Below, piece by piece: positions 37,162-50,069 of a stretch of DNA of 64,000 nucleotides. Numbering within the stretch: position 1 is the stretch's first letter; each line of letters starts with the position of its first letter. This DNA is from Methanosarcina mazei S-6. GTDB taxonomy: Archaea > Halobacteriota > Methanosarcinia > Methanosarcinales > Methanosarcinaceae. Both the position numbers and the translations under genes were made by a program. Location of the stretch: NCBI RefSeq assembly GCF_000970205.1, contig NZ_CP009512.1, forward strand, positions 1 to 64,000, given 5' to 3'. Under the pieces are notes generated by a model that made no database searches, was not told the origin of the DNA, and saw only the letters and a program-made list of their open reading frames with translations.

Positions 37162-38712
37162 TCAGCTTTTGTTTTCTTTTTTATAGAGAAGGTTCATAGC
37201 ATTTACAAGGGCTTCCACGGAAGCCATTACTATGTCCGGATTTGCGGACCGGGCTGTTACAATCCTTCCCTTTTCATTTTCCAGACCTATGTATACATCG
37301 GCAAGGGCATCTGCCCCACCTGTGATAGCATCGATCCTGAAATCCTGGAGTCTGAAATGATTACTCTCGCCAAGAATGTCTCTTACGGCATGGAGGGCTG
37401 CGTCCACAGGACCGACTCCTGTTCTTGCTGCAATGATTTCTTTTCCTTCAATATCTGCCTTAACCACAGCCGTAGGTGTAAGGATGTTTCCTGTCATGAC
37501 GGATACTTCTTTGAGTTTGATCAGCTCTTCCTCAGAACTCGCTTTACCGAGAACTGCAGAGGCAACTGCATAAAGATCAGCATCTGTTATCTGTTTACCT
37601 TTGTTTGCGATTTCTTTAATCCTGATCACAATTTCATCGAGTTGATTATCATTGGTTTTTATCCCGGCAGACTCAAGGGACTGTTTGACCGCATGTTTGC
37701 CGGTATGCTTACCAAGGACAATGCGCCGTCTGTGCCCAACCATTTCCGGAGTCATAATTCCTGGTTCGAAGGTGTCGGATTTTTCAAGCACTCCCTGACT
37801 GTGAATTCCTGACTCATGGGAAAATGCGTTTTGCCCCACCACAGGCGTGTTTGGAGGGAGCCTGATTCCTGTATAGTTTTCAACCATTTTCGAGGTTTCT
37901 ACAAGGTATTCTGTCCGGATATTGGTTTTTGCACCGTAGATTGATGTCAGGCTCATTACTGTCTGGGAAAGATCAGCATTTCCTGCCCTTTCTCCTATGC
38001 CGTTTATGGTGACCTGTACCTGAGATGCCCCGGCTTCAACAGCCATAAGGCTATTTGCCACAGCAAGCCCGAAGTCATTATGACAGTGCACGTCTATAGG
38101 AATCGTTATTTCAGCTGCAATGCCTTTTATCTGCCTGTACATTGCAGACGGGACCATCACGCCAACAGTATCCGGCACGTTGATGATGTCGCAGCCTGCT
38201 TCCTGAACCGCTTTGAAAACCTCTATGAGGTATTCAGGGTCTGTTCTGGTGGCGTCCATTGCGGAAAACATGCACTTCAGCCCGTGGTCTTTGATGTACT
38301 GGACAGCTTCTACAGCCAGTTGAATGACTTCTTCCCGGCTCTTTTTGATGGTATAGATCCGCTGTACATCCGAGGTAGGGACGAAGGTGTGCACAAGGCC
38401 AACATCACTTTCAAAACAGGCATCGATATCTTTTTTCAGCACACGAGCCAGTCCGCAAACTGTGGTGTCAAGCCCGGCATTAGAAATCGATTTTACGGAT
38501 TCTTTATCTCCTTCTGAAGAGATGGGAAATCCGGCTTCTATTATGTCTACCCCGAGTTTGTCAAGTTGATGAGCAATTTCCAGCTTCTGTGTAGAAGTCA
38601 GGGATACTCCAGGGGTTTGTTCTCCGTCACGCAGTGTTGTGTCAAAAACAGTTACTTTTTTACTCTGCATGGGTTCGATGTAAAAATCGATCCCTTCTTT
38701 CAGTGTGTACAT
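37162..38712 (-). CDS. leuA: 2-isopropylmalate synthase family protein (LeuA; CimA/AksA alternatives)
   Basis: This 516-residue enzyme condenses acetyl-CoA with a 2-oxo acid. FDTTLRDGEQTPGVS near 23-37 and VHCHNDFGLAVANS (HxH metal ligands) mark the catalytic barrel, HESGIHSQGVL lies in the linker, and the C-terminal 130 residues form the leucine-type allosteric domain. IIEAGFPISSEGD favours LeuA over citramalate or homocitrate synthase, but those paralogues are hard to exclude. Start 38712 is taken; ATG 38670 is a shorter option. An operator-like inverted repeat covers the start region. Confidence 0.82.
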   Translation of the reverse strand: MYTLKEGIDFYIEPMQSKKVTVFDTTLRDGEQTPGVSLTSTQKLEIAHQLDKLGVDIIEAGFPISSEGDKESVKSISNAGLDTTVCGLARVLKKDIDACFESDVGLVHTFVPTSDVQRIYTIKKSREEVIQLAVEAVQYIKDHGLKCMFSAMDATRTDPEYLIEVFKAVQEAGCDIINVPDTVGVMVPSAMYRQIKGIAAEITIPIDVHCHNDFGLAVANSLMAVEAGASQVQVTINGIGERAGNADLSQTVMSLTSIYGAKTNIRTEYLVETSKMVENYTGIRLPPNTPVVGQNAFSHESGIHSQGVLEKSDTFEPGIMTPEMVGHRRRIVLGKHTGKHAVKQSLESAGIKTNDNQLDEIVIRIKEIANKGKQITDADLYAVASAVLGKASSEEELIKLKEVSVMTGNILTPTAVVKADIEGKEIIAARTGVGPVDAALHAVRDILGESNHFRLQDFRIDAITGGADALADVYIGLENEKGRIVTARSANPDIVMASVEALVNAMNLLYKKENKS

Positions 38713-38740
38713 CCATAGTAATCATCTACATGGATGTACA
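38706..38740. promoter_or_regulatory. inverted-repeat operator at the leuA promoter
   Basis: tgtacatccat (38706-38716) and atggatgtaca (38730-38740) are perfect 11-bp reverse complements, 13 nt apart. They overlap the probable transcription start and the leuA initiation codon (38710-38712). The minus-strand arm also reads GTACATCCATGTAG, nearly the palindrome found upstream of the aro operon. TGTACA is the TRP-box sequence bound by TrpY in Methanothermobacter, which hints at amino-acid control. Confidence 0.65.
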
Positions 38741-38747
38741 GTTCTGG

Positions 38748-38755
38748 TATATAAA
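38748..38755 (-). promoter_or_regulatory. TATA box of leuA
   Basis: The minus strand reads tttatata about 25 nt upstream of the expected start near 38725, placing the start inside the inverted repeat. Confidence 0.6.
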
Positions 38756-39095
38756 CATCATGTATATTTTTAAATGTTTAACTGAAATTTTACTTTTTTG
38801 AGTTTTCAATGGAAACTTATTTATAGTTGATATGCTATGTTAGGGTTGCTTCTCGGGTGTCACAAGACATCCCGAAGGTGAAAAACGGAATTTGAAAAAC
38901 GATGTTCGAAAAACGGAACAGGTACTTAAAAACGAGACATGAAAAACGAATAAAAGTGCCTGAGTGATTTGTTTTAATAACGATCGCTGATAAAAACGGA
39001 CAGAGAAAAGGATTCAAAGGGCCAACTTCCTTGAAATCTTTTAACTATTCACTTTCCATCATTCAAATTTGTTCGACCTTCCTTGAAGGAAAATG
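38756..39095. other. intergenic region between leuA and the rRNA promoters
   Basis: No gene is supported. A cluster of gaaaaacg repeats lies around 38879-38950. The rest is AT-rich spacer upstream of the rRNA promoters. Confidence 0.45.
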
Positions 39096-39119
39096 TTTAT
39101 ATACAAGAAATTCCTTGTA
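39096..39119 (+). promoter_or_regulatory. rRNA promoter P1
   Basis: TATA box tttatata (39096-39103) is followed by the inverted repeat tacaag...cttgta (39102-39119) and gtatcccctcaca. Confidence 0.75.
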
Positions 39120-39165
39120 TGTATCCCCTCACAATGCGTAAATGCGTGGGGGAACAACACAAAGC

Positions 39166-39189
39166 TTTATATACAAGAAACGTCTTGTA
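39166..39189 (+). promoter_or_regulatory. rRNA promoter P2
   Basis: A second TATA box tttatata (39166-39173), 70 bp after P1, is followed by the inverted repeat tacaaga-aacg-tcttgta (39172-39189) and gtatccctcaca. The two promoters are clear duplicates. Confidence 0.75.
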
Positions 39190-39277
39190 TGTATCCCTCA
39201 CACAGGTCAAATGTGTGGGTTGAAAATCAAATTCAATTTCATCTTTTAATGGAGTCAGGAGTTATTTCCTGACTGAC

Positions 39278-39318
39278 GAGGATTTGTCGGTTCGGTTAAT
39301 TCTGGGTGATATTTGTTA
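39278..39318 (+). other. 5' half of the 16S rRNA processing stem
   Basis: The segment with gaggatttg and ctgggtgatatttgtt is complementary to 40901-40940 just after the 16S 3' end (caatatcacccag, caaatcctc). This fits the long stem cut during archaeal pre-rRNA processing. Confidence 0.65.
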
Positions 39319-39417
39319 TACTACATTTATCGCGACATGAACTAACTGAATTGATAGTTGTTAGTGCAAGTTTCTGCGACCAAGACCTTTAATTTTGAAG
39401 TGTGCGATACAATAACA

Positions 39418-40892
<1,475 letters not shown>

Positions 40893-41100
40893 AAGCATAA
40901 AACAATATCACCCAGATGCCGATAAACCGAACAAATCCTCAAACCAGAAATCGATAAGATTTCTCCATATTAATCTCACAAATCATCAAGTGCACCCGGA
41001 AAGTAAATTTTCGGGGAAGGATGGATAGCCTGCGCGGAACCGCAGGCACATGAAGTCGTGTATAGGTGCTGTATATTGAACGCTAACTGGACCTGGTTAG
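40893..41100 (+). other. 16S-23S spacer without tRNA gene
   Basis: About 200 nt. It holds the 3' half of the 16S stem (to about 40940) and the 5' half of the 23S stem: agtcgtgtataggtgctg at 41054-41071 and ctggacctggttag at 41087-41100, complementary to 44034-44049 and 44004-44018. No tRNA-Ala is present, unlike many euryarchaeal operons. Confidence 0.75.
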
Positions 41101-44003
<2,903 letters not shown>

Positions 44004-44049
44004 CTAATTCAGGTCCAGGCGAAATTCAGTATGCAGCACTAACACGACT
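44004..44049 (+). other. 3' half of the 23S rRNA processing stem
   Basis: ctaattcaggtccag (44004-44018) and cagcactaacacgact (44034-44049) pair with 41087-41100 and 41054-41071 respectively. Confidence 0.6.
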
Positions 44050-44077
44050 TTCATATTCCCCTATCCTTTTTATAGGT

Positions 44078-44207
44078 TGAGTTTGGCGGCCATAGCGGCA
44101 GGGCAACTCCTGTACCCATCCCGAACACAGAAGATAAGCCTGCCCGCGTTCCTTACTGTACTGAAGTGTGCGAGCCTTCGGGAACTCTGGATCGCTGCCA
44201 AGCTCAC
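44078..44207 (+). rRNA. rrf: 5S ribosomal RNA
   Basis: The gene is about 130 nt. The terminal stem tgagtttggc pairs with gccaagctca at the 3' end (one G-U pair). Internal cccatcccgaacacagaag is the conserved loop B/C region. It follows 23S by about 75 nt and is the last gene of the operon. Confidence 0.95.
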
Positions 44208-44592
44208 CTTATAATACTTTAATTTTAAAACCGATTTTTGAAATTGTTTTTTCTGGTATTGTTTTTTGAATGACTCTTTGAATATTGTATTTCTTATGTG
44301 GTATTCCGATATTGTTTTCTATGATTTTTAATTTTATTTTGTTTTCTATGATTTTTAATTCTATTTTCCTGCAATTTTGTTTATCTCTTCACATTTTTTG
44401 CTTGATCGTAGTCGAAATTCTCACAAAAATAAATTCTAAAAAAGGGCGTTTTACAAATTTTCTCTGCAGGAATTTATTCGATAAATATTCTCTGGGGTAC
44501 TGGGGTTTTGATCTTTTCTAAAACTCTTTTGCAGGTACCCTCAAGATCTCTAAAAAAAGTAAATTAAAAAAGGTAAATTCTACAGTTCATCT
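44208..44592. other. intergenic region after the rRNA operon
   Basis: T-rich runs (attgttttttctgg, attgttttttgaat) just after 5S are likely terminators. A direct repeat of gttttctatgatttttaatt occurs at about 44313 and 44341. No gene is supported. Confidence 0.55.
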
Positions 44593-45063
44593 TTATTCGT
44601 AAATCTGTTGCGCCAGATAGTTCTGGATACCAATGTGACTTATCTGGTCGAGCTGGGCCTCAATCCAGTCGATATGCTCTGTTTCTTCTTTAAGGATAGA
44701 CTCGAGAAGTGATTTTGTGTCATTATCTCCTATCTCAGACGCCAGACGGATACTTTCATTATAACCCTTTATAGCTCCTTCTTCGGCCCTGCGGTCGTTT
44801 TCATGCATCTCAGGCACAAAGGACCCGATGGTTATTTCGTTCAGGTTGCTGACTATGGGCCTTCCTTCGAGGAAAAGGATGCGTTCGATAAGTTTCTCGG
44901 CATGCTTCATTTCAGTAATGGCTCGCTTCTCCACTACCTCTCCCAGTCGCTTGTAATTCCAGTCTTCACACATTTCAGCATGTACAAAATACTGATTGAT
45001 AGCAGTCAATTCCTCCGCTAAACGAGCATTTAGATGCTCAATCATCTTTTCATTTCCTTTCAT
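44593..45063 (-). CDS. bfr: bacterioferritin
   Basis: This 156-residue four-helix protein stores iron as a 24-mer. Diiron ligands are visible in LAEELTAINQYF (Glu), EMKHAEKLIERI (Glu, His), RAEEGAIKGYNE (Glu) and ILKEETEHIDWIE (Glu, His). The protein starts MKGNEKMIEHLNARLAEEL, and ATG at residue 7 is another possible start. The length is typical. A candidate heme methionine follows AITEM. It is probably tied to iron or oxygen stress. Confidence 0.92.
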   Translation of the reverse strand: MKGNEKMIEHLNARLAEELTAINQYFVHAEMCEDWNYKRLGEVVEKRAITEMKHAEKLIERILFLEGRPIVSNLNEITIGSFVPEMHENDRRAEEGAIKGYNESIRLASEIGDNDTKSLLESILKEETEHIDWIEAQLDQISHIGIQNYLAQQIYE

Positions 45064-45253
45064 GCATAAACCCCCTGTGCAAAAGAGATTATAGTTTGCA
45101 CAATTTATAATTTATCTATTATACTTTTTAGATACTCACCTGGTACCTGAGAGCGATGTCAATCATATATCTACTTAAATATCCATTTAATTATAAAAAT
45201 CGCCTAAAATTGTTAAATATCATGAAGTCTCTTATTTTTGTGGAGGATTACAT

Positions 45254-45622
45254 ATGAGTGATACTGACAGCAGGGATATATTTGACTTTAAGCTTGAAAA
45301 GTGGGTTTTAGGTGCGGATGAATGTGCTTTTGCGAACCTGAGCGCTATAGGGAAGGACAAGCCTCTAAGTCAATATTTGATGGAGTCGATCGAAAACTGG
45401 GTAAATAAAGAAGAGGTATTTTTAACGGACAAATTCATTTCCGAAATGTGCGACTTTATAAAAAGTCAGGATGAAGACCTTTACGACCGTTTAATGAAGA
45501 AATGTGCTTTAAAAGGAATAAGTGTGGGTGAAGGTATATTTGAAGCACTGAATTTATTGACCTGTGGGGCAGTAAGTGAACAGCAATGTAGAGAGATTAG
45601 AGATAACTCATGTGATGAGTAA
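45254..45622 (+). CDS. hypothetical acidic protein
   Basis: This 122-residue protein is not recognised. It is acidic and mostly helical in appearance, with five Cys residues scattered (ECAF, EMCDF, KKCAL, LTCGA, QQCRE) that do not form a clear CxxC site. A good ribosome site (ggagg, 7 nt) precedes the ATG, so expression is likely. It is divergent from bfr with a shared intergenic region. Confidence 0.7.
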   Translation: MSDTDSRDIFDFKLEKWVLGADECAFANLSAIGKDKPLSQYLMESIENWVNKEEVFLTDKFISEMCDFIKSQDEDLYDRLMKKCALKGISVGEGIFEALNLLTCGAVSEQQCREIRDNSCDE

Positions 45623-45792
45623 CCTGGTCAGTCTCTCTAAATGTGCTTCTGTGAAGAATTTTACTAAATTTTATTATATCTTTTTTTGCGGTCTAATATT
45701 CTTTTTGTCTGAGATCCTGTTTATCTAAAAGCAGATTTCTTTTTGACTCATGTTTAAATATGACTCATGCATATTTTTTATCGGGATATTCT

Positions 45793-46353
45793 ATGGATTA
45801 TATCGAAACATGGAAAGAGGTCATTCAAAGACCTTCTAATTTTTACCGAAAAATGCCAGTGACCGGAGGATACGCTGAGCCGCTTACTTTTGCAGCAATC
45901 AGTTATCTCATATACGGGCTTTTGAGTGCACTTTTCAACCGCGAAATGATCGGAGATATGTATGGATATGGAATAGGTTCCGGCGGTCCCGGTCTTTTTA
46001 ATTCGCTCATTATCGCGATTACGTTTCCCATTACGGGTATTATTTCTGTACTCGTAGGGGCTGCAATACTTTACATAATTTATAAAGTGCTTGGTGGCAA
46101 AGGGAGCTATGAAGGTACTGTAAGGTTCATATGCTATGCGACTGCTGTGATGCTGCTTTCCTGGATCCCTTTTATCGGCTGGGTTTTCGGATTTTACGGA
46201 CTATATCTTTATATTCTCGGCGGAATGATTGTACATGATGTCAGTATGGTGAAATCGGCGATAGCTGTACTCTTGCCTCTAGTCCTGATCATCTTACTGG
46301 CCGTGGCTGTAGCAGTATTTGTTCTATCCAGTACTTTTTCAACTCTTGTTTAA
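45793..46353 (+). CDS. Yip1-domain membrane protein
   Basis: This protein of about 186 residues begins MDYIETWKEVIQRPSNFYRKMP, the usual cytosolic start of prokaryotic Yip1/YIP1-like proteins, then has about five hydrophobic segments (PLTFAAISYLIYGLLSALF; GLFNSLIIAITFPITGIISV; FICYATAVMLLSWIPFIGWV and two more). The function is unknown. An upstream ATG at 45760 adds 11 residues; 45793 is preferred from family alignment. Confidence 0.75.
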   Translation: MDYIETWKEVIQRPSNFYRKMPVTGGYAEPLTFAAISYLIYGLLSALFNREMIGDMYGYGIGSGGPGLFNSLIIAITFPITGIISVLVGAAILYIIYKVLGGKGSYEGTVRFICYATAVMLLSWIPFIGWVFGFYGLYLYILGGMIVHDVSMVKSAIAVLLPLVLIILLAVAVAVFVLSSTFSTLV

Positions 46354-46450
46354 GCATATATCATCCGGGTGTCTCTTTTTAAGAGATAACCCAAAAATTT
46401 TTTTACTTATTTCTTAAAATTTTTTATTATTCACCTTTTCAAGCTAAATA

Positions 46451-46458
46451 TTTATATA
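46451..46458 (+). promoter_or_regulatory. TATA box of first tRNA-Cys
   Basis: tttatata lies about 50 nt upstream of the tRNA 5' end, leaving a short leader. Confidence 0.55.
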
Positions 46459-46507
46459 TAAGAAATTACTTTAATTGCATCTACACGATTAAGACGTGTT
46501 CAAAAAT

Positions 46508-46579
46508 GCCAAGATGGCGGAGCGGCTACGCAATCGCCTGCAGAGCGATACCATTCCGGTTCGAATCCGGATCTTGGCT
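46508..46579 (+). tRNA. tRNA-Cys (GCA), copy 1
   Basis: This 72-nt cloverleaf has acceptor GCCAAGA/TCTTGGC, anticodon loop CTGCAGA (GCA), T-loop ggttcgaatcc and discriminator T, as expected for tRNA-Cys. CCA is not encoded. Confidence 0.95.
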
Positions 46580-46650
46580 TTTCTCTTCTAATAAACAACT
46601 CAACCTAAAAGTATATATTCAATAAAGTGCTTTAAACGAATCCACTTTGT

Positions 46651-46722
46651 GCCAAGGTGGCGGAGCGGCTACGCAATCGCCTGCAGAGCGATACCATTCC
46701 GGTTCGAATCCGGACCTTGGCT
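46651..46722 (+). tRNA. tRNA-Cys (GCA), copy 2
   Basis: It is the same as copy 1 except for the last acceptor pair, GCCAAGG/CCTTGGC, a compensatory A-U to G-C change. It lies 71 nt downstream with its own TATA-like agtatatatt near 46608. Confidence 0.95.
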
Positions 46723-46913
46723 TTTTAAACACTTTATCTTTATCTTTTTCTTTCTCATTTAAAATTTGTTTCTTTTGTCTTTTCCTGGATTTTCTCTAAA
46801 TCTTTTTATCTTTAGTTGAGCTTTCTCTGGAAAATTTTTTTCTTTTTTAGCTGAGAAAACAATCACCTTTTTAATCTGGTATTTTTTATATCAAAAGAAT
46901 ACTAATTCTGGGC

Positions 46914-47531
46914 ATGGACACTGACGAACTCATGCGGAGACTTTTCGAACTTTATCCCGATGGCTGCACTGTAGATGTACGGGAGCCTTTTTTTGCATTG
47001 ATTTCCACTGTCATGTCACACAGAACCCGTGACGATGTGACCTACCCTGCAGCAAAGAAGCTTTTTGAAAGGTTTTCAACCCCTGAGGAAATGGTCGAAG
47101 CTAACGTTGAGGATATTGAAGAGCTCATAAGAGACGTTGGTTTTTATCGGGTCAAGGCAGGAAGGATAAAGGAAATATCCCGGATTTTACTGGAAGATTA
47201 TAACGGCAAGGTCCCGGATGATATGGAGACTCTCCTTAAACTCCCTGGAGTCGGCAGAAAAACAGCTAATTGTGTACTTGCGCATGCATTCCTTAAAGAA
47301 GATGCTCTTGCCGTTGATACCCACGTCCACAGGATTTCTAACCGGCTAGGGCGGGTAGTAACAAAAAATCCCGAGGAAACGGAAATGGAATTAAAAAAGC
47401 TCCTGCCGCAAAAATACTGGAGACATGTAAATATTTTGCTTGTAAAATTCGGGCAAAATGTCTGCCGGCCCATATCTCCCAGGTGCGGGATTTGCATCCT
47501 GAATGATATCTGCCCTAAAATTCTCCTTTGA
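46914..47531 (+). CDS. nth: endonuclease III-like DNA glycosylase
   Basis: This 205-residue base-excision repair enzyme has the helix-hairpin-helix LLKLPGVGRKTANCVLAHAF with the catalytic Lys, the catalytic Asp in LAVDTHVHRISNRLG, and a C-terminal [4Fe-4S] motif CRPISPRCGICILNDIC. It removes oxidised pyrimidines and cuts the abasic strand. The length is typical. Confidence 0.95.
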   Translation: MDTDELMRRLFELYPDGCTVDVREPFFALISTVMSHRTRDDVTYPAAKKLFERFSTPEEMVEANVEDIEELIRDVGFYRVKAGRIKEISRILLEDYNGKVPDDMETLLKLPGVGRKTANCVLAHAFLKEDALAVDTHVHRISNRLGRVVTKNPEETEMELKKLLPQKYWRHVNILLVKFGQNVCRPISPRCGICILNDICPKILL

Positions 47532-47833
47532 TCAGGATTTCAATCCTCCTTTGATCAGGATTCCTTTACTATTTTTTCTGTGAAACTAATCTGTATAATC
47601 GAATTCATGAGGCATTGTGCATGGATAGAAAACTATTATGGGGATACGAGATTATTTATATAAAGCTGGCATTAAGCTGGCAAAAGGGTTATGCTTATCC
47701 CTTAATTCGATGACAGATTCATTTCAGGTGCACAAACATCATTCTTTACATTGTACTCTCAAAATTCAATACTCTGCACAGTGTATATCATCAGTAATCT
47801 GCATCTCACATTTACCATTTCGCGAGGTTAAAC
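47532..47833. other. intergenic and long leader upstream of fae-hps
   Basis: A direct repeat cctttgatcaggatt follows the nth stop (47523 and 47549). A strong TATA-like box tttatataaag lies at about 47653-47663, which would give fae-hps an untranslated leader of roughly 150 nt. I do not support the small open frame at 47638. Confidence 0.5.
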
Positions 47834-49012
47834 ATGTTTCAGATAGGAGAAGCATTAATGGGGCAGGGCTCAGAACTTGCCCACGTTGATTTGATGATAG
47901 GAGACAAGGGAGGTCCAGTAGGGCAGGCTTTTGCAAACGGCCTTACCCAGCTTTCAGCCGGGCACACCCCTCTCCTTTCAGTTATCAGGCCAAATCTGCC
48001 GCCCAAGCCTTCAACCCTTATTATCCCGAAGGTCACTGTAAAAAACATGGACCAGGCAGCTAGGATTTTCGGACCTGCCCAGTCAGCTGTTGCAAAAGCA
48101 GTAGCAGACTCCGTGGAAGAAGGCGTGATCCCGAAGGACCAGGTTGAAGACCTTGTTATTGTGGCAAGCGTTTTTATCCACCCTGAAGCCCAGGACTACA
48201 ATAAAATCTACAGGTACAACTACGGAGCCACAAAACTCGCAATAAAGAGGGCACTTGAAGGCTTCCCTGACATCGACACTGTACTTGAGGAAAGCAACAA
48301 GTCCACACATGCTATCATGGGATTCAAAGTTACAAGGCTCTGGGACCCACCATATCTGCAGATTGCCTTTGACAACCCGAACCTTGAGTTCGTGCTCTCG
48401 GCTATCTCGGAAATCCCGAAGAGCGACCACGTAATCATCGAAGCAGGCACGCCACTTATCAAGCGCTACGGCACAGATGTTATTTCCAAGATCAGGCAGG
48501 TAAGACCGGATGCATTCATCGTTGCTGACTTGAAGACTCTGGACACCGGAAACCTTGAAGCCAGAATGGTTGCAGACGCCGCAGGTGACGCTATTGTAGT
48601 TTCAGCCCTTGCTCCTATCAGCACCATTGATAAACTTATTGAGGAAGCCCACAAGACCGGAATCTACGCGGTTATGGACACCCTTAATCAGCAGGATCCG
48701 ATTTCTGTCTTAAAGCAGCTCAAAGTCATGCCAGATGTCATTGAGCTTCACCGTGGAATCGATATTGAAGGCACAGAACACGCCTGGGGCAATATTGGAG
48801 AAATCAAAAAGATCGCTCCAAAGGCTCTGGTTGCAGTTGCAGGTGGAGTCCGCCTCGACAAGGTTCCTGTAGCCCTCAGCCAGGGTGCTGATATCCTTGT
48901 GGTCGGACGTGCAATCACCAATGCAAAAGACGTCAGGGAAATGGCTGAACAGTTTATCAACAGCCTTAATAAGCCAGAGATTGACCAGTTCAGAGTCATG
49001 ACAGACTTCTGA
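47834..49012 (+). CDS. fae-hps: bifunctional formaldehyde-activating enzyme/3-hexulose-6-phosphate synthase
   Basis: This 392-residue fusion has Fae at residues 1-165 ([25 protein letters not shown] with the active-site His; [17 protein letters not shown]) and Hps at about 170-392 ([58 protein letters not shown]). Hps makes formaldehyde from hexulose phosphate for pentose supply in archaea, and Fae joins the formaldehyde to tetrahydromethanopterin. Site gaggtt precedes ATG. A hairpin terminator follows. Confidence 0.96.
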   Translation: MFQIGEALMGQGSELAHVDLMIGDKGGPVGQAFANGLTQLSAGHTPLLSVIRPNLPPKPSTLIIPKVTVKNMDQAARIFGPAQSAVAKAVADSVEEGVIPKDQVEDLVIVASVFIHPEAQDYNKIYRYNYGATKLAIKRALEGFPDIDTVLEESNKSTHAIMGFKVTRLWDPPYLQIAFDNPNLEFVLSAISEIPKSDHVIIEAGTPLIKRYGTDVISKIRQVRPDAFIVADLKTLDTGNLEARMVADAAGDAIVVSALAPISTIDKLIEEAHKTGIYAVMDTLNQQDPISVLKQLKVMPDVIELHRGIDIEGTEHAWGNIGEIKKIAPKALVAVAGGVRLDKVPVALSQGADILVVGRAITNAKDVREMAEQFINSLNKPEIDQFRVMTDF

Positions 49013-49043
49013 AAGCGTGTATTTTCACGCTTTTTCTTTTCTT
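49012..49043 (+). terminator. hairpin terminator between fae-hps and tpiA
   Basis: aaagcgtg (49012-49019) and cacgcttt (49026-49033) form an 8-bp stem with a 6-nt loop, followed by a T/C tract that runs into the tpiA ribosome site. Confidence 0.6.
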
Positions 49044-49062
49044 TTTTCAGGAGGGGATTTTT

Positions 49063-49731
49063 TTGGGTTCACCATTCATTTTACTGAACTATAAGACTTA
49101 TATACAGGGCACAGGCAAGGGCGCAGTTGATATTGCAAAAGCCTGCAAAACCGTATCCGAAGAGTCAGGTATCGAGATTGCAGTAGCTCCTCAGCTTCCG
49201 GATATTTACAGGGTAGCTTCCGAAGTTGAACTTTCGGTTTTTTCCCAGCACATGGACGGCATAGGAGCAGGAAGTTTTACAGGTCATGTTTTCGGAAAAT
49301 GTATAAAAGAAGCAGGAGCTTTCGGGACTCTTATCAACCACTCTGAAAGGCGTCTGACCCTTGCGGAAATCGAAGCTTCGTTGAAAGCTGCAAAAGAGTT
49401 CGGGCTCAGGGCAATTATATGCACCAACAACGTCCCCACAACTGCAGCAGCTGCAGCGCTTGTTCCTGATTACGTAGCAATCGAGCCACCTGAGCTTATA
49501 GGTAGCGGAATTCCTGTCTCAAAAGCCGACCCTGAAGTTGTCAGTGGTTCTGTTGAAGCGGTTTCAAAGATCAATCCTGATGTAAAAGTGCTTTGTGGAG
49601 CCGGAATTTCAAAAGGTGAAGACCTGAGGGCAGCCCTTGACCTTGGCTCGCAGGGAGTACTACTCGCATCCGGTATAGTGAAAGCTTCAGATCCTAAAGC
49701 TGCACTTGAAGACCTTATTCGGCTTGTTTAA
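49063..49731 (+). CDS. tpiA: triosephosphate isomerase, archaeal type, TTG start
   Basis: This 222-residue enzyme interconverts glyceraldehyde-3-phosphate and dihydroxyacetone phosphate. LNYKTY holds the catalytic Lys, LINHSERRLTLAE the catalytic His and YVAIEPPELIGSG the catalytic Glu; the phosphate loop LCGAGISKGED is near 180. The short length is normal for archaea. The start is TTG at 49063, preceded by ggagg (49051-49055) at 7 nt. It follows fae-hps after a hairpin. Confidence 0.95.
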   Translation: MGSPFILLNYKTYIQGTGKGAVDIAKACKTVSEESGIEIAVAPQLPDIYRVASEVELSVFSQHMDGIGAGSFTGHVFGKCIKEAGAFGTLINHSERRLTLAEIEASLKAAKEFGLRAIICTNNVPTTAAAAALVPDYVAIEPPELIGSGIPVSKADPEVVSGSVEAVSKINPDVKVLCGAGISKGEDLRAALDLGSQGVLLASGIVKASDPKAALEDLIRLV

Positions 49732-50069
49732 GTCTTTACTTTGTTGAATTTCAGGTTGAGCTTTAGATTCGTCTTTATTTGATGAGAGTTCTGTTATTTT
49801 CTCATCTTTTTTTCTGTTTTCTTATCTCCAGTATCAAGCAGAAGAACCGGCTTTTTTCTTTTTTATTTCTGGTTTTAAGTAATTCTTTTTTATTCATCTT
49901 TATTCTGATATTTGTATTAGTAATCTATTCTTTGTTAATAATAGTGAATATTTTATATGTTTGTGTAATATCGTATTACAAATATTGAATTATTTATGTT
50001 AACATTTTTTCACTCTATACTTGATCATTAATTAGACTGGTTATAAAATCGCTTTCATGGAGTAATTTG
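49732..50069. other. T-rich intergenic region
   Basis: After tpiA the plus strand is T-rich with several terminator-like T runs. A low-complexity open frame (49779-49988) rich in Phe/Leu/Ile is probably chance. No gene is supported. Confidence 0.5.

Noticed and set aside
40893-41100. tRNA-Ala in the 16S-23S spacer
   Set aside because: No cloverleaf or T-loop (ggttcgaatcc-like) sequence is present; the spacer is accounted for by processing stems.
47638-47889. 83-residue open frame overlapping the fae-hps start
   Set aside because: It covers the TATA box and leader of fae-hps and has no ribosome site; the Fae frame is unambiguous.
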